Positions 9,412-18,302 are shown, counted from the first letter of the stretch. The stretch is DNA of 26,577 nt from Caryophanales bacterium UBA7642 (GCA_002483745.1 DLIM01000044.1:30513-57089), one strand, 5' to 3'. Translations and numbers: made by a program. Notes: a model not told the origin generated them from the sequence alone.

Positions 9412-9867
9412 ATGAATATTGAAAAGAATAAACCGTTAGGCGCACAACTACGTGATACTTCCCATTGTATCAAATACTTTATTGATGGTTCACTGAATAA
9501 AAGCATAAAAGAAAAGCTCACTGGTATTGAAGGCATGACCATGGAGTTTTTAGCTTTGCATGAAAATGAGGAAGTAACGGCCAGCCATTATATGAAAGTC
9601 GCTAACATCTCAAAGGCTACTGTTTCCCAGATCCTTACCGGAATGGAGAAAAAGGGCCTGATTAAGATGGAGCCTTCCAAGAAAGACAAAAGAAAGAAAG
9701 TGATTTCTTTCACTAAGAAAGGCCGGGAAGTATCAGATTCCTTTGATAAAGCCTTTATCAAGATCAATTGTCAAATAGAGAAAGGCTTAACGGACAAAGA
9801 CAAAAAAGAACTGGTTCGACTGCTTAATAAGATTAAGAATAACGTATCTTTAAAAAAGAAGGATTGA
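9412..9867 (+). CDS. MarR-family transcriptional regulator
   Basis: The 151-residue protein has the winged-helix layout of MarR repressors. Dimerisation helices flank a DNA-binding core with VTASHYMKVANISKATVSQIL as helix-turn-helix (about residues 58-78), then MEKKGLIKMEPSKKDKRKKVISFTKKGREV as the wing. Such proteins usually repress a neighbouring efflux gene until a ligand binds. The gene heads an operon with the two ABC exporter genes, the first starting 4 bp after its TGA stop. A perfect palindrome overlaps the promoter. Repression of the exporter and of itself is the natural inference; the ligand is unknown. Confidence 0.9.
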   Translation: MNIEKNKPLGAQLRDTSHCIKYFIDGSLNKSIKEKLTGIEGMTMEFLALHENEEVTASHYMKVANISKATVSQILTGMEKKGLIKMEPSKKDKRKKVISFTKKGREVSDSFDKAFIKINCQIEKGLTDKDKKELVRLLNKIKNNVSLKKKD

Positions 9868-9871
9868 GATT

Positions 9872-11647
9872 ATGACAAAAACTGTTAAAACTAAAAAGAA
9901 AACAAATTTGACTCTGAAGACTTTGCTTTACTACCTCCATGGTTACTGGAAGGATACTATTTTTACTTGGCTCTTTACCGGACTTGAATGTGTTGCTGAA
10001 GTTTTGGTTGCTTTCTTTATGCAGTATTTAATTAACAATATAAATGATAGCAATCTTAATGGTATTTATAAATATTCGATTATTATTGCTTCATTAGCTA
10101 TCGGTGCCGCTATCTTTGGTATTCTAGCTGGCTATTGGGCTAGTTCGGCCTCTTCGGGATTTGCTAAGAATCTCAGGAAAACTATGTTTGCTCATATTCA
10201 GGATTATTCATTCAGTAATATTGATAAATTTTCTTCTTCCTCAATCGTTACTAGAACTACTACTGATGTAACCAATGTCCAGAACGCTTTCCAGCAGATT
10301 ATCAGAGCTGTCATTAGGGCTCCTTTAATGATGATTTTTGCTTTGATTATGTGCTTCATTACTCAATGGAAATTATCTTGGATATTCTTGATTATTATTC
10401 CTTTCATCTTAGTAGCACTGCTTTTTATTGCTTCTAAGGCTCATCCTATTTTTGTTGATATTTTCAACAAATATGATGGCTTAAATGAAGAAGTCCAGGA
10501 AGATGTCGATGGCATTAGAGTCGTGAAGTCTTTTGATAGAGAAAACTATCAGGATAAGAAGTTCTCCAAAGTATCTGTATATATTCATGACCATTTCATC
10601 AAGGCTGAAAAGCTTTTAGCCTTTAATAATCCGATCATGGATCTAGCTATCTATGGCGCTTGCTTTGCTATCGCTTACTTTGGCGCTTTAATGATTATTA
10701 AGTCCAATGGCAGTCAACTAACAGTCGGCGGTTTAACTACCTTAGTTACTTATGTCATGATGATTATGATGTCTTTAATGATGATTACTATGGTCTATGT
10801 CTCTATCATTATTGCTAGAAACAGTGCAGAAAGAATCGTAGAGATCATTGTCGAAAAGCCTTCCATTGTGTCTCCTAAAAACGCTATTAAGGAAATCAAA
10901 GACGGCAGTGTTGACTTCAATAATGTCTCTCTTGCCTACAATTCTGATAAATATGTTCTCAGTGATATCAATCTTCATATCAAATCCGGATCAAGTGTAG
11001 GAATCATTGGCTCAACCGGTGCTGGTAAAACCAGCCTAGTATCCTTGATTGCTCGGCTTTATGACGCCACTAAAGGAGAAGTCTTAGTAGCTTCTAAGAA
11101 TGTCAAAGAATATGATCTAAAAGCTTTAAGAGATTCAGTCGCTGTTGTCTTACAGAAGAACACTCTTTTTACCGGTACTATCAGAGATAACCTTAAATGG
11201 GGTAATGCTGATGCCACTGATGAACAAATCAATCAGGCTTTGGACTTAGCTCAGGCTAATGAATTCATTCAGACCATGCCAGAAGGCTTAGATACCATGC
11301 TTGATGAAGGAGGTACTAATGTCTCGGGAGGTCAGAAGCAAAGACTCTGTATTGCGAGAGCCTTATTAAAAAATCCAAAGATCTTGATTCTCGATGATTC
11401 AACTTCTGCCTGTGATACCCATACTGATGCTTTAATCCGTCAAGGCTTAAGTTCAACCAGGAAAGATATCACCAAGATTATTATTGCTCAGCGTGTCCTG
11501 TCTATTTGTGACTGCGATGATATTGTGGTTATGAATGAAGGCAAGATTGTAGCTGAAGGCAACAATGCTGCCTTAATGGAAACCTGCCCGGTCTATAAGG
11601 AACTCTATCAGTCGCAGTTAGGAGGAGGTGATTTCGATGCCAACTAA
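9872..11647 (+). CDS. ABC exporter subunit with degenerate catalytic site (heterodimer partner 1)
   Basis: The 591-residue half-transporter has a six-helix type-I exporter membrane domain (about residues 20-320) and a C-terminal ATPase domain. Walker A is GSTGAGKT at 380-387 and the signature is VSGGQKQR. Walker B ends LILDD: the catalytic glutamate is replaced by D509, and the switch histidine is Q540 (IIIAQRV). This is the non-catalytic half known from TM287/288-type heterodimers. It pairs with the next gene, which has the canonical residues and overlaps it by 11 bp. The exported substrate, perhaps a drug, lipid or peptide, cannot be read from sequence. MarR control suggests a toxic compound. 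Confidence 0.92.
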   Translation: MTKTVKTKKKTNLTLKTLLYYLHGYWKDTIFTWLFTGLECVAEVLVAFFMQYLINNINDSNLNGIYKYSIIIASLAIGAAIFGILAGYWASSASSGFAKNLRKTMFAHIQDYSFSNIDKFSSSSIVTRTTTDVTNVQNAFQQIIRAVIRAPLMMIFALIMCFITQWKLSWIFLIIIPFILVALLFIASKAHPIFVDIFNKYDGLNEEVQEDVDGIRVVKSFDRENYQDKKFSKVSVYIHDHFIKAEKLLAFNNPIMDLAIYGACFAIAYFGALMIIKSNGSQLTVGGLTTLVTYVMMIMMSLMMITMVYVSIIIARNSAERIVEIIVEKPSIVSPKNAIKEIKDGSVDFNNVSLAYNSDKYVLSDINLHIKSGSSVGIIGSTGAGKTSLVSLIARLYDATKGEVLVASKNVKEYDLKALRDSVAVVLQKNTLFTGTIRDNLKWGNADATDEQINQALDLAQANEFIQTMPEGLDTMLDEGGTNVSGGQKQRLCIARALLKNPKILILDDSTSACDTHTDALIRQGLSSTRKDITKIIIAQRVLSICDCDDIVVMNEGKIVAEGNNAALMETCPVYKELYQSQLGGGDFDAN

Positions 11648-13628
11648 AATTAGGGCTTCTAGATACCCAATGAAGAATAACGAGCTTCCTAAGGGAGCAA
11701 AGAAGAATGCCGTTAGTAGACTTTTAAAATATGTTTTCAAATACTATCCTATTCAGTTTTTGCTTGTAGTTGTCGGTGTTTTGATTGTTAGTTTAGCGAA
11801 TGTCTTATCTTCCTATATTATTGGTAATATCCTCGTCAATGATGTTATCTCTCCGGCTTTAGCTGCTGTCAGCGACGCTAACGGAAATATCATTCCTGGA
11901 ATGAATGCCATCGATTATTTCGATTATTCAGCCTTCTATGGATGTATCGGTTTCTTAGCAGGTGTCTCAATAGCGGCAATCATTGCCTCTTACTTCTATA
12001 ACTACCTGATGGCAGTAATTGCTCAAGGTATACAGCAAAGAATCCGTGATGAACTCTATAGCCATATGCAGAAGCTTCCTTTATCTTACTTTGATAGAAG
12101 AACCCATGGCGATATCATGTCGGTCTACACTAACGATGTTGATGCCTTACGTGAAATGCTTGCTCGGGCTTTGCCAATGGCTGCCTCCTCTTTGACTACT
12201 ATGATTGTCTGTTTAGTCATGATGCTGACTACTGATTTCCTTTTGACTGGAGTAGTCTTAGTATTTTCTGTTATTATCTTTGTTATTTCTAAGTATTTCT
12301 TAAAGATGTCTTCTAAATATTTCCTTAATATGCAAATGGAATTAGGTAAGACCAATGGCTATATTGAAGAAATGACTAATGGTCAGAAAGTCATCAAGGT
12401 TTTCAACTACGAAGAAAGAAATATTGAAGGCTTCAACGAACATAACGATAAGCTAAACGAATACTGCAACAAAGCAAACCGCTTCTCCAATATCTTAATG
12501 CCGACTGTCAACCAATTAGGAAACCTTCAGTATGTCATCATTGCTCTAGTCGGCGGTGTCTGTATGATCAATAATTTAACTAGCTTCTCCTTTAGAGGAG
12601 CAGCCATCTATGAAATCGGTACGATTGTCAGTTTCCTTTTCTACTCTAAGTCTTTCGTTCAGCCTATCGGGCAGATTTCTCAGCAAGCCAATATCATTGT
12701 TACTGCCTTAGCTGGTGCTAGTCGAATCTTCTCGATGATGGATGCACCTGCCGAAGTTGACAATGGCTATGTGGAATTATGTAATGCTGTTGCTGATAAA
12801 GACGGCAATCCGGTGGAAACCAAAGAAAGAACCGGTCGCTGGGCTTGGAAGCATCCGCATGCTGATGGAACAACCACTTATGTTTGGCTGAAAGGCAAGA
12901 TCAATTTCTATGATGTCGACTTTGCCTATATTCCTGGTAAAGTGGTTCTTCACGATGTCACTCTTTATGCCGAGCCTGGTCAGAAAGTCGCTTTTGTTGG
13001 ACCAACAGGTGCTGGTAAGACTACTATCACTAACTTAATCAATCGTTTCTACGATATCGCCGATGGCAAGATCAGATACGATGATATCAATATTAATAAG
13101 ATCAAGAAAGCCGACTTAAGGAGATCCCTAGGTATGGTCTTACAGGATACCAAGCTCTTTACCGGAACAGTCAGAGAGAACATCAGGTTTGGAAAGCTTG
13201 ATGCTACTGACGAAGAAATAGAAAAAGCTGCTAAATTAGCTAACGCCGATTCCTTCATTAAGCTTCTACCTAATGGCTATGACACACTTCTAAAGAATGC
13301 TGGCGCTAACTTATCTCAGGGTCAAAGACAGCTGATTGCTATTGCTAGAGCGGCTGTGGCTGATCCTCCGGTGATGATCCTTGATGAGGCCACTTCTTCA
13401 ATTGATTCTAGAACTGAAGCTATGGTTCAAAAAGGTATGGATTCCATCATGAAGGGAAGAACAGTCTTCGCTATTGCTCACCGTCTCTCCACTGTTAAGA
13501 ATTCTGATGTCATTATGGTTCTAGATCAAGGACGTATCATAGAAAGAGGCTCTCATGAAGAGCTTCTAGCTAAGAAGGGCAAGTATTATCAGCTCTATAC
13601 TGGTAACGCTATTACTTCACAAGACTAA
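11637..13628 (+). CDS. ABC exporter subunit with canonical ATPase site (heterodimer partner 2)
   Basis: The 663-residue half-transporter has the exporter membrane domain followed by an ATPase domain. Walker A is GPTGAGKT at 455-462, the signature is LSQGQRQ, Walker B is VMILDEATSSID with the catalytic Glu, and the switch is FAIAHRLST. Between the membrane and ATPase domains there is an insertion containing TGRWAWKHPH, which I recall from other Bacillota members of this subfamily. The ATG at 11637 is chosen over an in-frame GTG at 11628 because AGGAGGTG lies 6-8 bp before it. The start lies inside the end of the preceding gene, so the two are coupled. A terminator follows directly. Confidence 0.92.
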   Translation: MPTKIRASRYPMKNNELPKGAKKNAVSRLLKYVFKYYPIQFLLVVVGVLIVSLANVLSSYIIGNILVNDVISPALAAVSDANGNIIPGMNAIDYFDYSAFYGCIGFLAGVSIAAIIASYFYNYLMAVIAQGIQQRIRDELYSHMQKLPLSYFDRRTHGDIMSVYTNDVDALREMLARALPMAASSLTTMIVCLVMMLTTDFLLTGVVLVFSVIIFVISKYFLKMSSKYFLNMQMELGKTNGYIEEMTNGQKVIKVFNYEERNIEGFNEHNDKLNEYCNKANRFSNILMPTVNQLGNLQYVIIALVGGVCMINNLTSFSFRGAAIYEIGTIVSFLFYSKSFVQPIGQISQQANIIVTALAGASRIFSMMDAPAEVDNGYVELCNAVADKDGNPVETKERTGRWAWKHPHADGTTTYVWLKGKINFYDVDFAYIPGKVVLHDVTLYAEPGQKVAFVGPTGAGKTTITNLINRFYDIADGKIRYDDININKIKKADLRRSLGMVLQDTKLFTGTVRENIRFGKLDATDEEIEKAAKLANADSFIKLLPNGYDTLLKNAGANLSQGQRQLIAIARAAVADPPVMILDEATSSIDSRTEAMVQKGMDSIMKGRTVFAIAHRLSTVKNSDVIMVLDQGRIIERGSHEELLAKKGKYYQLYTGNAITSQD

Positions 13629-13634
13629 ATAAGA

Positions 13635-13666
13635 AACCTCTTTGGCTTAGACCAGAGAGGTTTTTT
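13635..13666 (+). terminator. Rho-independent terminator of the marR-ABC operon
   Basis: An 11-bp stem, AACCTCTTTGG with CCAGAGAGGTT (one T-G pair), closes on a CTTAGA loop and runs into TTTTTT. Confidence 0.9.
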
Positions 13667-13679
13667 AAATCTAAGCGTT

Positions 13680-13695
13680 TAAGTAAGTTTACTTA
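13680..13695. promoter_or_regulatory. Inverted repeat TAAGTAA-N2-TTACTTA over the -35
   Basis: Two perfect 7-bp half-sites separated by GT overlap the predicted -35 box (TTTACT, 13688-13693) of the reductase gene. The position suits a repressor, but no regulator gene is adjacent apart from the upstream MarR-type one, whose palindrome is different. Confidence 0.5.
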
Positions 13696-13716
13696 TTATT
13701 ACCCTTCCTTTATATT
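13688..13716 (+). promoter_or_regulatory. Promoter of the RclA-like gene
   Basis: TTTACT at 13688-13693 and TATATT at 13711-13716 are separated by 17 bp. AAAGGGG precedes the ATG at 13766 as ribosome binding site. Confidence 0.55.
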
Positions 13717-13765
13717 AGTGCTAATCGTCATCTAATACTCTTATTACAAAAAGGGGCATTGACAG

Positions 13766-15124
13766 ATGAAAGAAGCAAAGAATCTTATTATCGGCTTTGG
13801 AAAAGCCGGCAAAACCTTAGCTAGTTTTCTAGCTAAGAAGGGCGAAAAGACTATCCTAGTAGAAAAATCTAACTTAATGTATGGAGGAACCTGTATCAAT
13901 GCGGCCTGTATTCCTTCAAAGAGTTTAGAGTATTCTTCAAGAGAGTCTAATAGACTTGGCGGAAACTATGAAGACAGGTCGGCTAGGTATCAGAAAGCTA
14001 TCGAAGACAAAGAGGCTTTAACCACACTGCTTAGAAAAAAGAATTTTGATATGGTGGTTAACGCGGGTGTGGAAATGATTGATGGTTTAGCCTCATTTGT
14101 TGACGAACACACAGTTGATATTAAAGATAATAGTGGCAACCATGAAACAATCAAAGCTGATAGAATTTTCATTAATACTGGCTCCACCCCGATTATTCCT
14201 CCTATTGAAGGCTTAAAAGATAACAGCTATGTCTTTACTAGTGAGACCTTAATGTCTAATCCTACCCTACCTAAAAAGCTTACTATCATAGGTGGTGGCT
14301 TTATCGGATTAGAGTTTGCTTCCTATTATGCAAACTTTGGTTCTAAAGTAACGATTATTCAAGATGGAAGTACCATCATTCCTAGGGAAGACCAAGAAGT
14401 CGCTAAGTCAGTAGAAGAGTCATTTAATATTTGAGGAATTAAGATATTAAAAGGTGCCAAGATAAATATAGTTAATCAAAACAATGTTGAAGTAGACTAT
14501 CATGGAAAGAAAATGGTAGTTGAAGGTGACGCTATCTTAGTTGCTACAGGAAGACGGCCTAATGTCTTTGGTCTTAATCTCGAAAAAGCCCATATAGAAT
14601 TGACTGATCGTGGTGCTATCAATACTGATATCCATAAGAAGACCAATATTGATCATATCTTTGCTATGGGTGATGTCACTGGCGGAATGCAGTTCACCTA
14701 TATTTCCTTAGATGATTTTCGTATAGTTAAAGACTATCTTTATGGAGAGAAGAAACGCTCTACTGATAATAGAGGGGCTATACCTTATACAGTATTCTTA
14801 GATCCGCCTCTATCCCGAGTCGGATTAAGTGAAGAGGAAGCTAAAGCTAAAGGCTACCAGATTAAAGTCGGTGAACTATTAGCTGGGGCCGTTCCTAAAG
14901 CTAGAGTCTTACAGTCAACTACTGGCATGATGAAAGTCATTATCGACAGCAAGACTGATTTAATCCTAGGAGCGCATCTATTCTGCATCGAATCATATGA
15001 AATGATTAATTTGATTAAATTAGCTATAGATCAAAAGATTCCTTACACAGTCTTACGGGATAACATCTATAATCATCCAACTATGACTGAAGCCTTCAAT
15101 GACTTATTCGGAAACGTCAAATAG
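13766..15124 (+). pseudogene. RclA-like FAD/NAD(P) disulfide oxidoreductase interrupted by in-frame TGA
   Basis: Read through one TGA at 14432-14434 (codon 223), the frame is 452 residues, close to the usual length of this class-I pyridine-nucleotide disulfide reductase family. The first part has the FAD motif GFGKAG at 10-15, the redox-active pair C43/C48 in GGTCINAACIPSK, and the NAD-binding GGGFIGLEFA. After the TGA the same frame goes on (GIKILKGAKI, the ATGRRPN motif, FAMGDVTGG) to the dimerisation domain with YNHPTMTEAF, which supplies the catalytic His. There is no other stop or frameshift. The TGA may be a recent nonsense mutation, a sequencing error or a read-through site. An internal ATG at 14513 is in frame but lacks a ribosome binding site. 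Family members are implicated in reactive chlorine or metal stress. Confidence 0.85.
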
Positions 15125-15136
15125 ATTGAATGACTT

Positions 15137-15165
15137 GCCTCTCTTTTAAAAAGGAGAGGCTTTTT
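15137..15165 (+). terminator. Rho-independent terminator after the reductase gene
   Basis: GCCTCTC pairs with GAGAGGC, and the stem can extend inward through T/A pairs. TTTTT follows directly. The T-run abuts the extended -10 of the next gene. Confidence 0.85.
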
Positions 15166-15166
15166 A

Positions 15167-15175
15167 TGTTATACT
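15167..15175 (+). promoter_or_regulatory. Extended -10 promoter of the GNAT gene
   Basis: TGTTATACT (TGn plus TATACT) ends 7 bp before the GTG start codon at 15183, so the predicted mRNA begins at or next to the start codon. No -35 match is required for extended -10 promoters, and none is clear. Confidence 0.5.
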
Positions 15176-15182
15176 TTTCTTC

Positions 15183-15632
15183 GTGAAAGTTAATGTAGTT
15201 ATAAAAGTAATGGAGCTTAGTGATGTTCCTTCTGCTAGTGAGGAACTCCTTTTAGCTTTTAAAGAAAAGCCTTGGGAAGAGAGCTGGACTTTCTCTGATG
15301 CCAGAAGAAGAATAACCGGGATTTTAGAATCCCCCTCCTCTTTTGGGCTAGTCGCTCTTGCCGATAATAAGGTTGTTGGAATAGCCTTAGGCCTTTCTAA
15401 AGGCTACTTAGATAAGCAGGATTTCTGGTTAGATGAATTCTCGGTTGATCCTAATTACCAGAAACAAGGTATTGCTACTAAGCTGATGAAGGAACTGAAG
15501 AAGAAATTAAAGGAAAAAGAAATAACGAAGATCTATTTAGTCACCCGAAAACACTATCCCTGTGTCAGCCTTTATGAAAAAGAGGGCTTCTCTTCTGAGG
15601 GCGAAGATCTATTGATGACGGTTGATTTATAA
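15183..15632 (+). CDS. GNAT-family N-acetyltransferase
   Basis: The 149-residue protein is a Gcn5-related acetyltransferase, which transfers acetyl from acetyl-CoA to an amine. The acetyl-CoA-binding motif is FSVDPNYQKQGIATKLMKEL (about residues 85-104), with the preceding strand FWLDEF. The later part, YEKEGF, is the usual motif-B end. The general look resembles AAC(6')-type aminoglycoside acetyltransferases, but the substrate cannot be assigned. The GTG at 15183 is used. There is no ribosome binding site, and the -10 box is so close that a leaderless message is likely. An ATG at 15213 is an alternative, also without a ribosome binding site. The gene converges on the exonuclease gene with a 3-bp gap. 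Confidence 0.82.
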   Translation: MKVNVVIKVMELSDVPSASEELLLAFKEKPWEESWTFSDARRRITGILESPSSFGLVALADNKVVGIALGLSKGYLDKQDFWLDEFSVDPNYQKQGIATKLMKELKKKLKEKEITKIYLVTRKHYPCVSLYEKEGFSSEGEDLLMTVDL

Positions 15633-15648
15633 AAATCAGATCTTTTTT
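15604..15648. terminator. Possible hairpin terminator in the GNAT/exonuclease convergence
   Basis: AAGATCT at 15604-15610 can pair with AGATCTT at 15638-15644, and inside it GATTT-ATAA-AAATC forms a small stem. On the + strand TTTT follows. It overlaps the 3' ends of both convergent genes, so it may end GNAT transcription. The assignment is tentative. Confidence 0.4.
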
Positions 15649-16325
15649 ATTCTGCCAATATCTATAAATATAGAAATGTCTTCCTCTTTAGTGACGATTT
15701 TCGGTTTTATGTTATGAGGCTTTGAAGCTACTTTAGGATGCTTAGTGAATTCTTTAGTTGAACCATATTTATCGACTACTAACTGTCTTAGGCATTCATA
15801 GACTTTTCTGGTGTTTTCAGCATCAGCTAAGGCACGATGATACCCTAGATCGTTTTGAATTTTGAAGTAATCGACTAAAGCAGAAAGATTATGCTTCATA
15901 TCAGGTAAAAGGATTCTTGATATTCTTAAAGTATCAACATAAGAATTAGTAAAAGCTAATTTGCTGTTTAAAAAGTTCTCATACAGAAAAGAAATATCGA
16001 ATCTGACATTCTGACCTACAATCAAGCTATCAAGGACGTATTTGTCAATGGAAGGAAGAACTTCTTTGATCCTTGGTTTATCAGCTACCATTTCGTTTGT
16101 GATACCAGTAAGGCTTTCAATACCGATTGGGATCTTTCTTTCTGGCTTTACTAGCTGCTGAAAAGAAGAGACGGTTTTTCTGTTAACAACTCGTTCTATT
16201 CCTATTTCGGTGATTTCATTATCGACTGGGCTTAAACCAGTAGTCTCTAAATCTAAGACGACATAGTCGTCTGGAAATTCTAAAAGGCTTTTTCCTCTTT
16301 CTTCTTTAATGTTGCTGCTGGTCAT
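15636..16325 (-). CDS. DEDDh-type 3'-5' exonuclease (DnaQ/PolC-exonuclease-like)
   Basis: The 229-residue protein carries all five metal-binding/catalytic residues of DEDDh exonucleases. D25 and E27 are in VVLDLETTGL, D110 is in GQNVRFDISFL, and H163 and D168 are in YHRALADAENT. The SLTGITNEMV segment is also typical. It resembles the exonuclease domain of PolC or the epsilon subunit, but stands alone, with a short basic C-terminal extension. It likely trims DNA or RNA 3' ends in the cytosol; the exact substrate is unknown. The gene starts 11 bp after mscS in the same direction with only a weak ribosome binding site, so coupling is likely. Its stop is TGA. Confidence 0.88.
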   Translation of the reverse strand: MTSSNIKEERGKSLLEFPDDYVVLDLETTGLSPVDNEITEIGIERVVNRKTVSSFQQLVKPERKIPIGIESLTGITNEMVADKPRIKEVLPSIDKYVLDSLIVGQNVRFDISFLYENFLNSKLAFTNSYVDTLRISRILLPDMKHNLSALVDYFKIQNDLGYHRALADAENTRKVYECLRQLVVDKYGSTKEFTKHPKVASKPHNIKPKIVTKEEDISIFIDIGRIKKI

Positions 16326-16336
16326 TTAAGTCAGTG

Positions 16337-17416
16337 CTATTTCTTACTGGCATTAACGGCCTTGGTGGTTTTGGGTTCCGGCTTTACAGGATCAGGCGGA
16401 TTAACGACAATCTGCGGATAAGGAATGAGAATATTATTATCGTTGAAGAGCTTATAAATCCATTTGTTCATATCTCTGACTGTCTGATAACGGTTCTCTT
16501 CTTTGCAATGTCCTACAAATCTTAAAGTAACTCCTGAATCAGCTAGTGAGGCAATGCCGACATAACTGACATCTACTAAAGCCGGTATCTTCTTCTTCAT
16601 GCTTTGAAGGTTCTTCTTGATGACGCTTTCAACGTTATCAATATCTTCGTTGTAAGAGATATCGCAGTCGCAGATAGCAACAGATAATTCCTGGGTAAGA
16701 TTAACAACTGTTGTAATTGCTGAATTACCTATTATTTTTATATTTCCGCCGGAATCAATTATCTTGGTGGATTTAAGTCCGATTTCTTTTATTGTTCCTC
16801 TGAAATTATCGATGACGACAATATCTCCAACGTTGAAGGAATCATCAAAGACTAAGAATAATCCGGAGACAATATCATTGATTAACGACTGACAGCCTAA
16901 GCCGATGATGAGAGTCAAGACGCCAACACTGGCTAAGATGGTTGAAACATCAACGCCCCAGATTCCTAATACTACAAAGATATCGACTAAGATTACTAAG
17001 TATTTGACGAAACTTCTAATTAAGCTTCCAATAGTCTTAGCTTTCTTGCCCTTGAAGGTAGATAACCGAATAATGACCATCACAATATAAGAAAGCAGGA
17101 AGGTGATTGCTAAAGTGACAACAGTAGAAATAATTCTATCGGTGCTAGTGGTATTTTTAAACCAGTTGCCGATAGCGTCAAAGCCATTATCATTGTCTTT
17201 ACCAATTATCTTATCAGCAACGTCATTACCGAAGAATGTACGAGGGAAGGTGACTAAGATCAAAGCTACAATAGTTAATACGAGCATTATGCAGCCCACA
17301 ATAAAACTGTGCTTTTCTTTTGATGTCTTACTCTTCCACCAGCCTTCTTTGCCTAATTCCTTATAGGTTTCGATGCCTTTTTTAATAGCGGATGATTCCT
17401 GATCTGGATCGTTCAT
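16337..17416 (-). CDS. MscS-family mechanosensitive ion channel
   Basis: The 359-residue membrane protein has hydrophobic spans at about residues 37-58, 96-118 and 132-152. These are followed by the pore-lining helix and beta domain, ASVGVLTLIIGLGCQSLINDI, then GLFLVFDDSFNVGDIVVID, the best-conserved MscS block. A soluble alpha/beta domain follows, then a proline/lysine-rich tail. Such channels open under membrane tension and release solutes during hypo-osmotic shock. AAAGGAG precedes the ATG by 7 bp. The gene lies between the FN3-like gene (55 bp upstream) and the exonuclease gene, all leftward. Confidence 0.92.
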   Translation of the reverse strand: MNDPDQESSAIKKGIETYKELGKEGWWKSKTSKEKHSFIVGCIMLVLTIVALILVTFPRTFFGNDVADKIIGKDNDNGFDAIGNWFKNTTSTDRIISTVVTLAITFLLSYIVMVIIRLSTFKGKKAKTIGSLIRSFVKYLVILVDIFVVLGIWGVDVSTILASVGVLTLIIGLGCQSLINDIVSGLFLVFDDSFNVGDIVVIDNFRGTIKEIGLKSTKIIDSGGNIKIIGNSAITTVVNLTQELSVAICDCDISYNEDIDNVESVIKKNLQSMKKKIPALVDVSYVGIASLADSGVTLRFVGHCKEENRYQTVRDMNKWIYKLFNDNNILIPYPQIVVNPPDPVKPEPKTTKAVNASKK

Positions 17417-17471
17417 ATCTTTTCTCCTTTATATTATTAATATTTATGTTTATCAACTAAAGTTGGAATAT

Positions 17472-18128
17472 CTAATTTATATTTATTATTGGAATGTTTA
17501 TTAAATTAGTCTCTTCTTGGCTAATACAATAACTTAATATAGGATTTGACCTTTGAAATTGAAGGATGTTGCTGGTTTGTATTTTTTGATAAGAGACAGG
17601 TTGAGTCTCAGTGGTGATGTTTTCAGTATAGATATCTTTCTCATTTGTTCCATCCTTGTCAGTGGTCTTAATTTTACAGGTATAGGTAGTCGAATAGGCT
17701 AAGTCTTTAATGGTTCCTTCATAGGCTTTCTTTTCACTGACATCTTCAGAATAGATAGTCTCGGCAGGTGAATTAACTAGGAAGTATACCAGTTGATCAT
17801 TTTTGTTAGTGATAATGAATTTATAGTTAATATTATTGTTATCAGCTAACTGCATTTTTTCTACTTGAACAACGCTTGTGGTTCCAAAGCTAATACCTAA
17901 TACTGAGCTTCCTGAGAAGACAACTAAAGTACTGGCAAGGGCGGTAGTTACTTTAGTGGCAGTACTGGTTTTACCTTTCTTTTCAATTTCTTTAGTGGCT
18001 TCATCTTCACTGGTGTTTTCGGTAGCTACTTCAGTAAGACTACTTTCAGTATTGGTAGGAACATCCTTTGGTTCAATGTTATTGTATTCAGGGAGATCCT
18101 GTAAATTATAGGGGTTATCAATTGACAT
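17472..18128 (-). CDS. Membrane-anchored protein with FN3-like extracellular domain
   Basis: The 218-residue protein has an acidic, Thr/Glu-rich N-terminal region (1-55) and one hydrophobic anchor at about 58-82. A beta-rich segment at about 86-176 resembles a fibronectin type III or Ig-like domain (LAYSTTYTCKIKTTDKDG, ITTET). A non-repetitive 40-residue tail follows. The N-terminus lacks a classical signal peptide, so a signal-anchor with the FN3 part outside is inferred. The ATG ending at 18128 has AAAGGAGG before it; a longer TTG frame does not. The abrupt tail after the FN3 domain suggests truncation of a longer repeat protein, but this is unproven. Function unknown. Confidence 0.7.
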   Translation of the reverse strand: MSIDNPYNLQDLPEYNNIEPKDVPTNTESSLTEVATENTSEDEATKEIEKKGKTSTATKVTTALASTLVVFSGSSVLGISFGTTSVVQVEKMQLADNNNINYKFIITNKNDQLVYFLVNSPAETIYSEDVSEKKAYEGTIKDLAYSTTYTCKIKTTDKDGTNEKDIYTENITTETQPVSYQKIQTSNILQFQRSNPILSYCISQEETNLINIPIININ

Positions 18129-18302
18129 ATAAGACCTCCTTTCTTTGGATTTAAAAATGTCAATAAGCAAAGAATATTCTTCTTTTCTTTTTGACGCTTA
18201 TTATTTTAACATACCAAATAGAAATAATACCTACTGGGAAAGCAAATATGGTTTTCTTTTTCTTAGCTATTATTAATTTTGACGATTTCTTCCAATAATT
18301 TA

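Noticed and set aside
11160..11510. Degenerate ATPase residues (D509, Q540) as inactivation of the first exporter subunit
   Set aside because: This is the normal non-catalytic half of TM287/288-type heterodimers; the partner gene carries the canonical residues.
13766..15124. TGA read as tryptophan (Mollicutes-like code) or as selenocysteine
   Set aside because: TGA ends the marR-like gene, the exonuclease gene and feoA at natural lengths, and Trp is encoded by TGG throughout. The site is not a redox or Trp-conserved position, and no SECIS-like hairpin is evident right after it.
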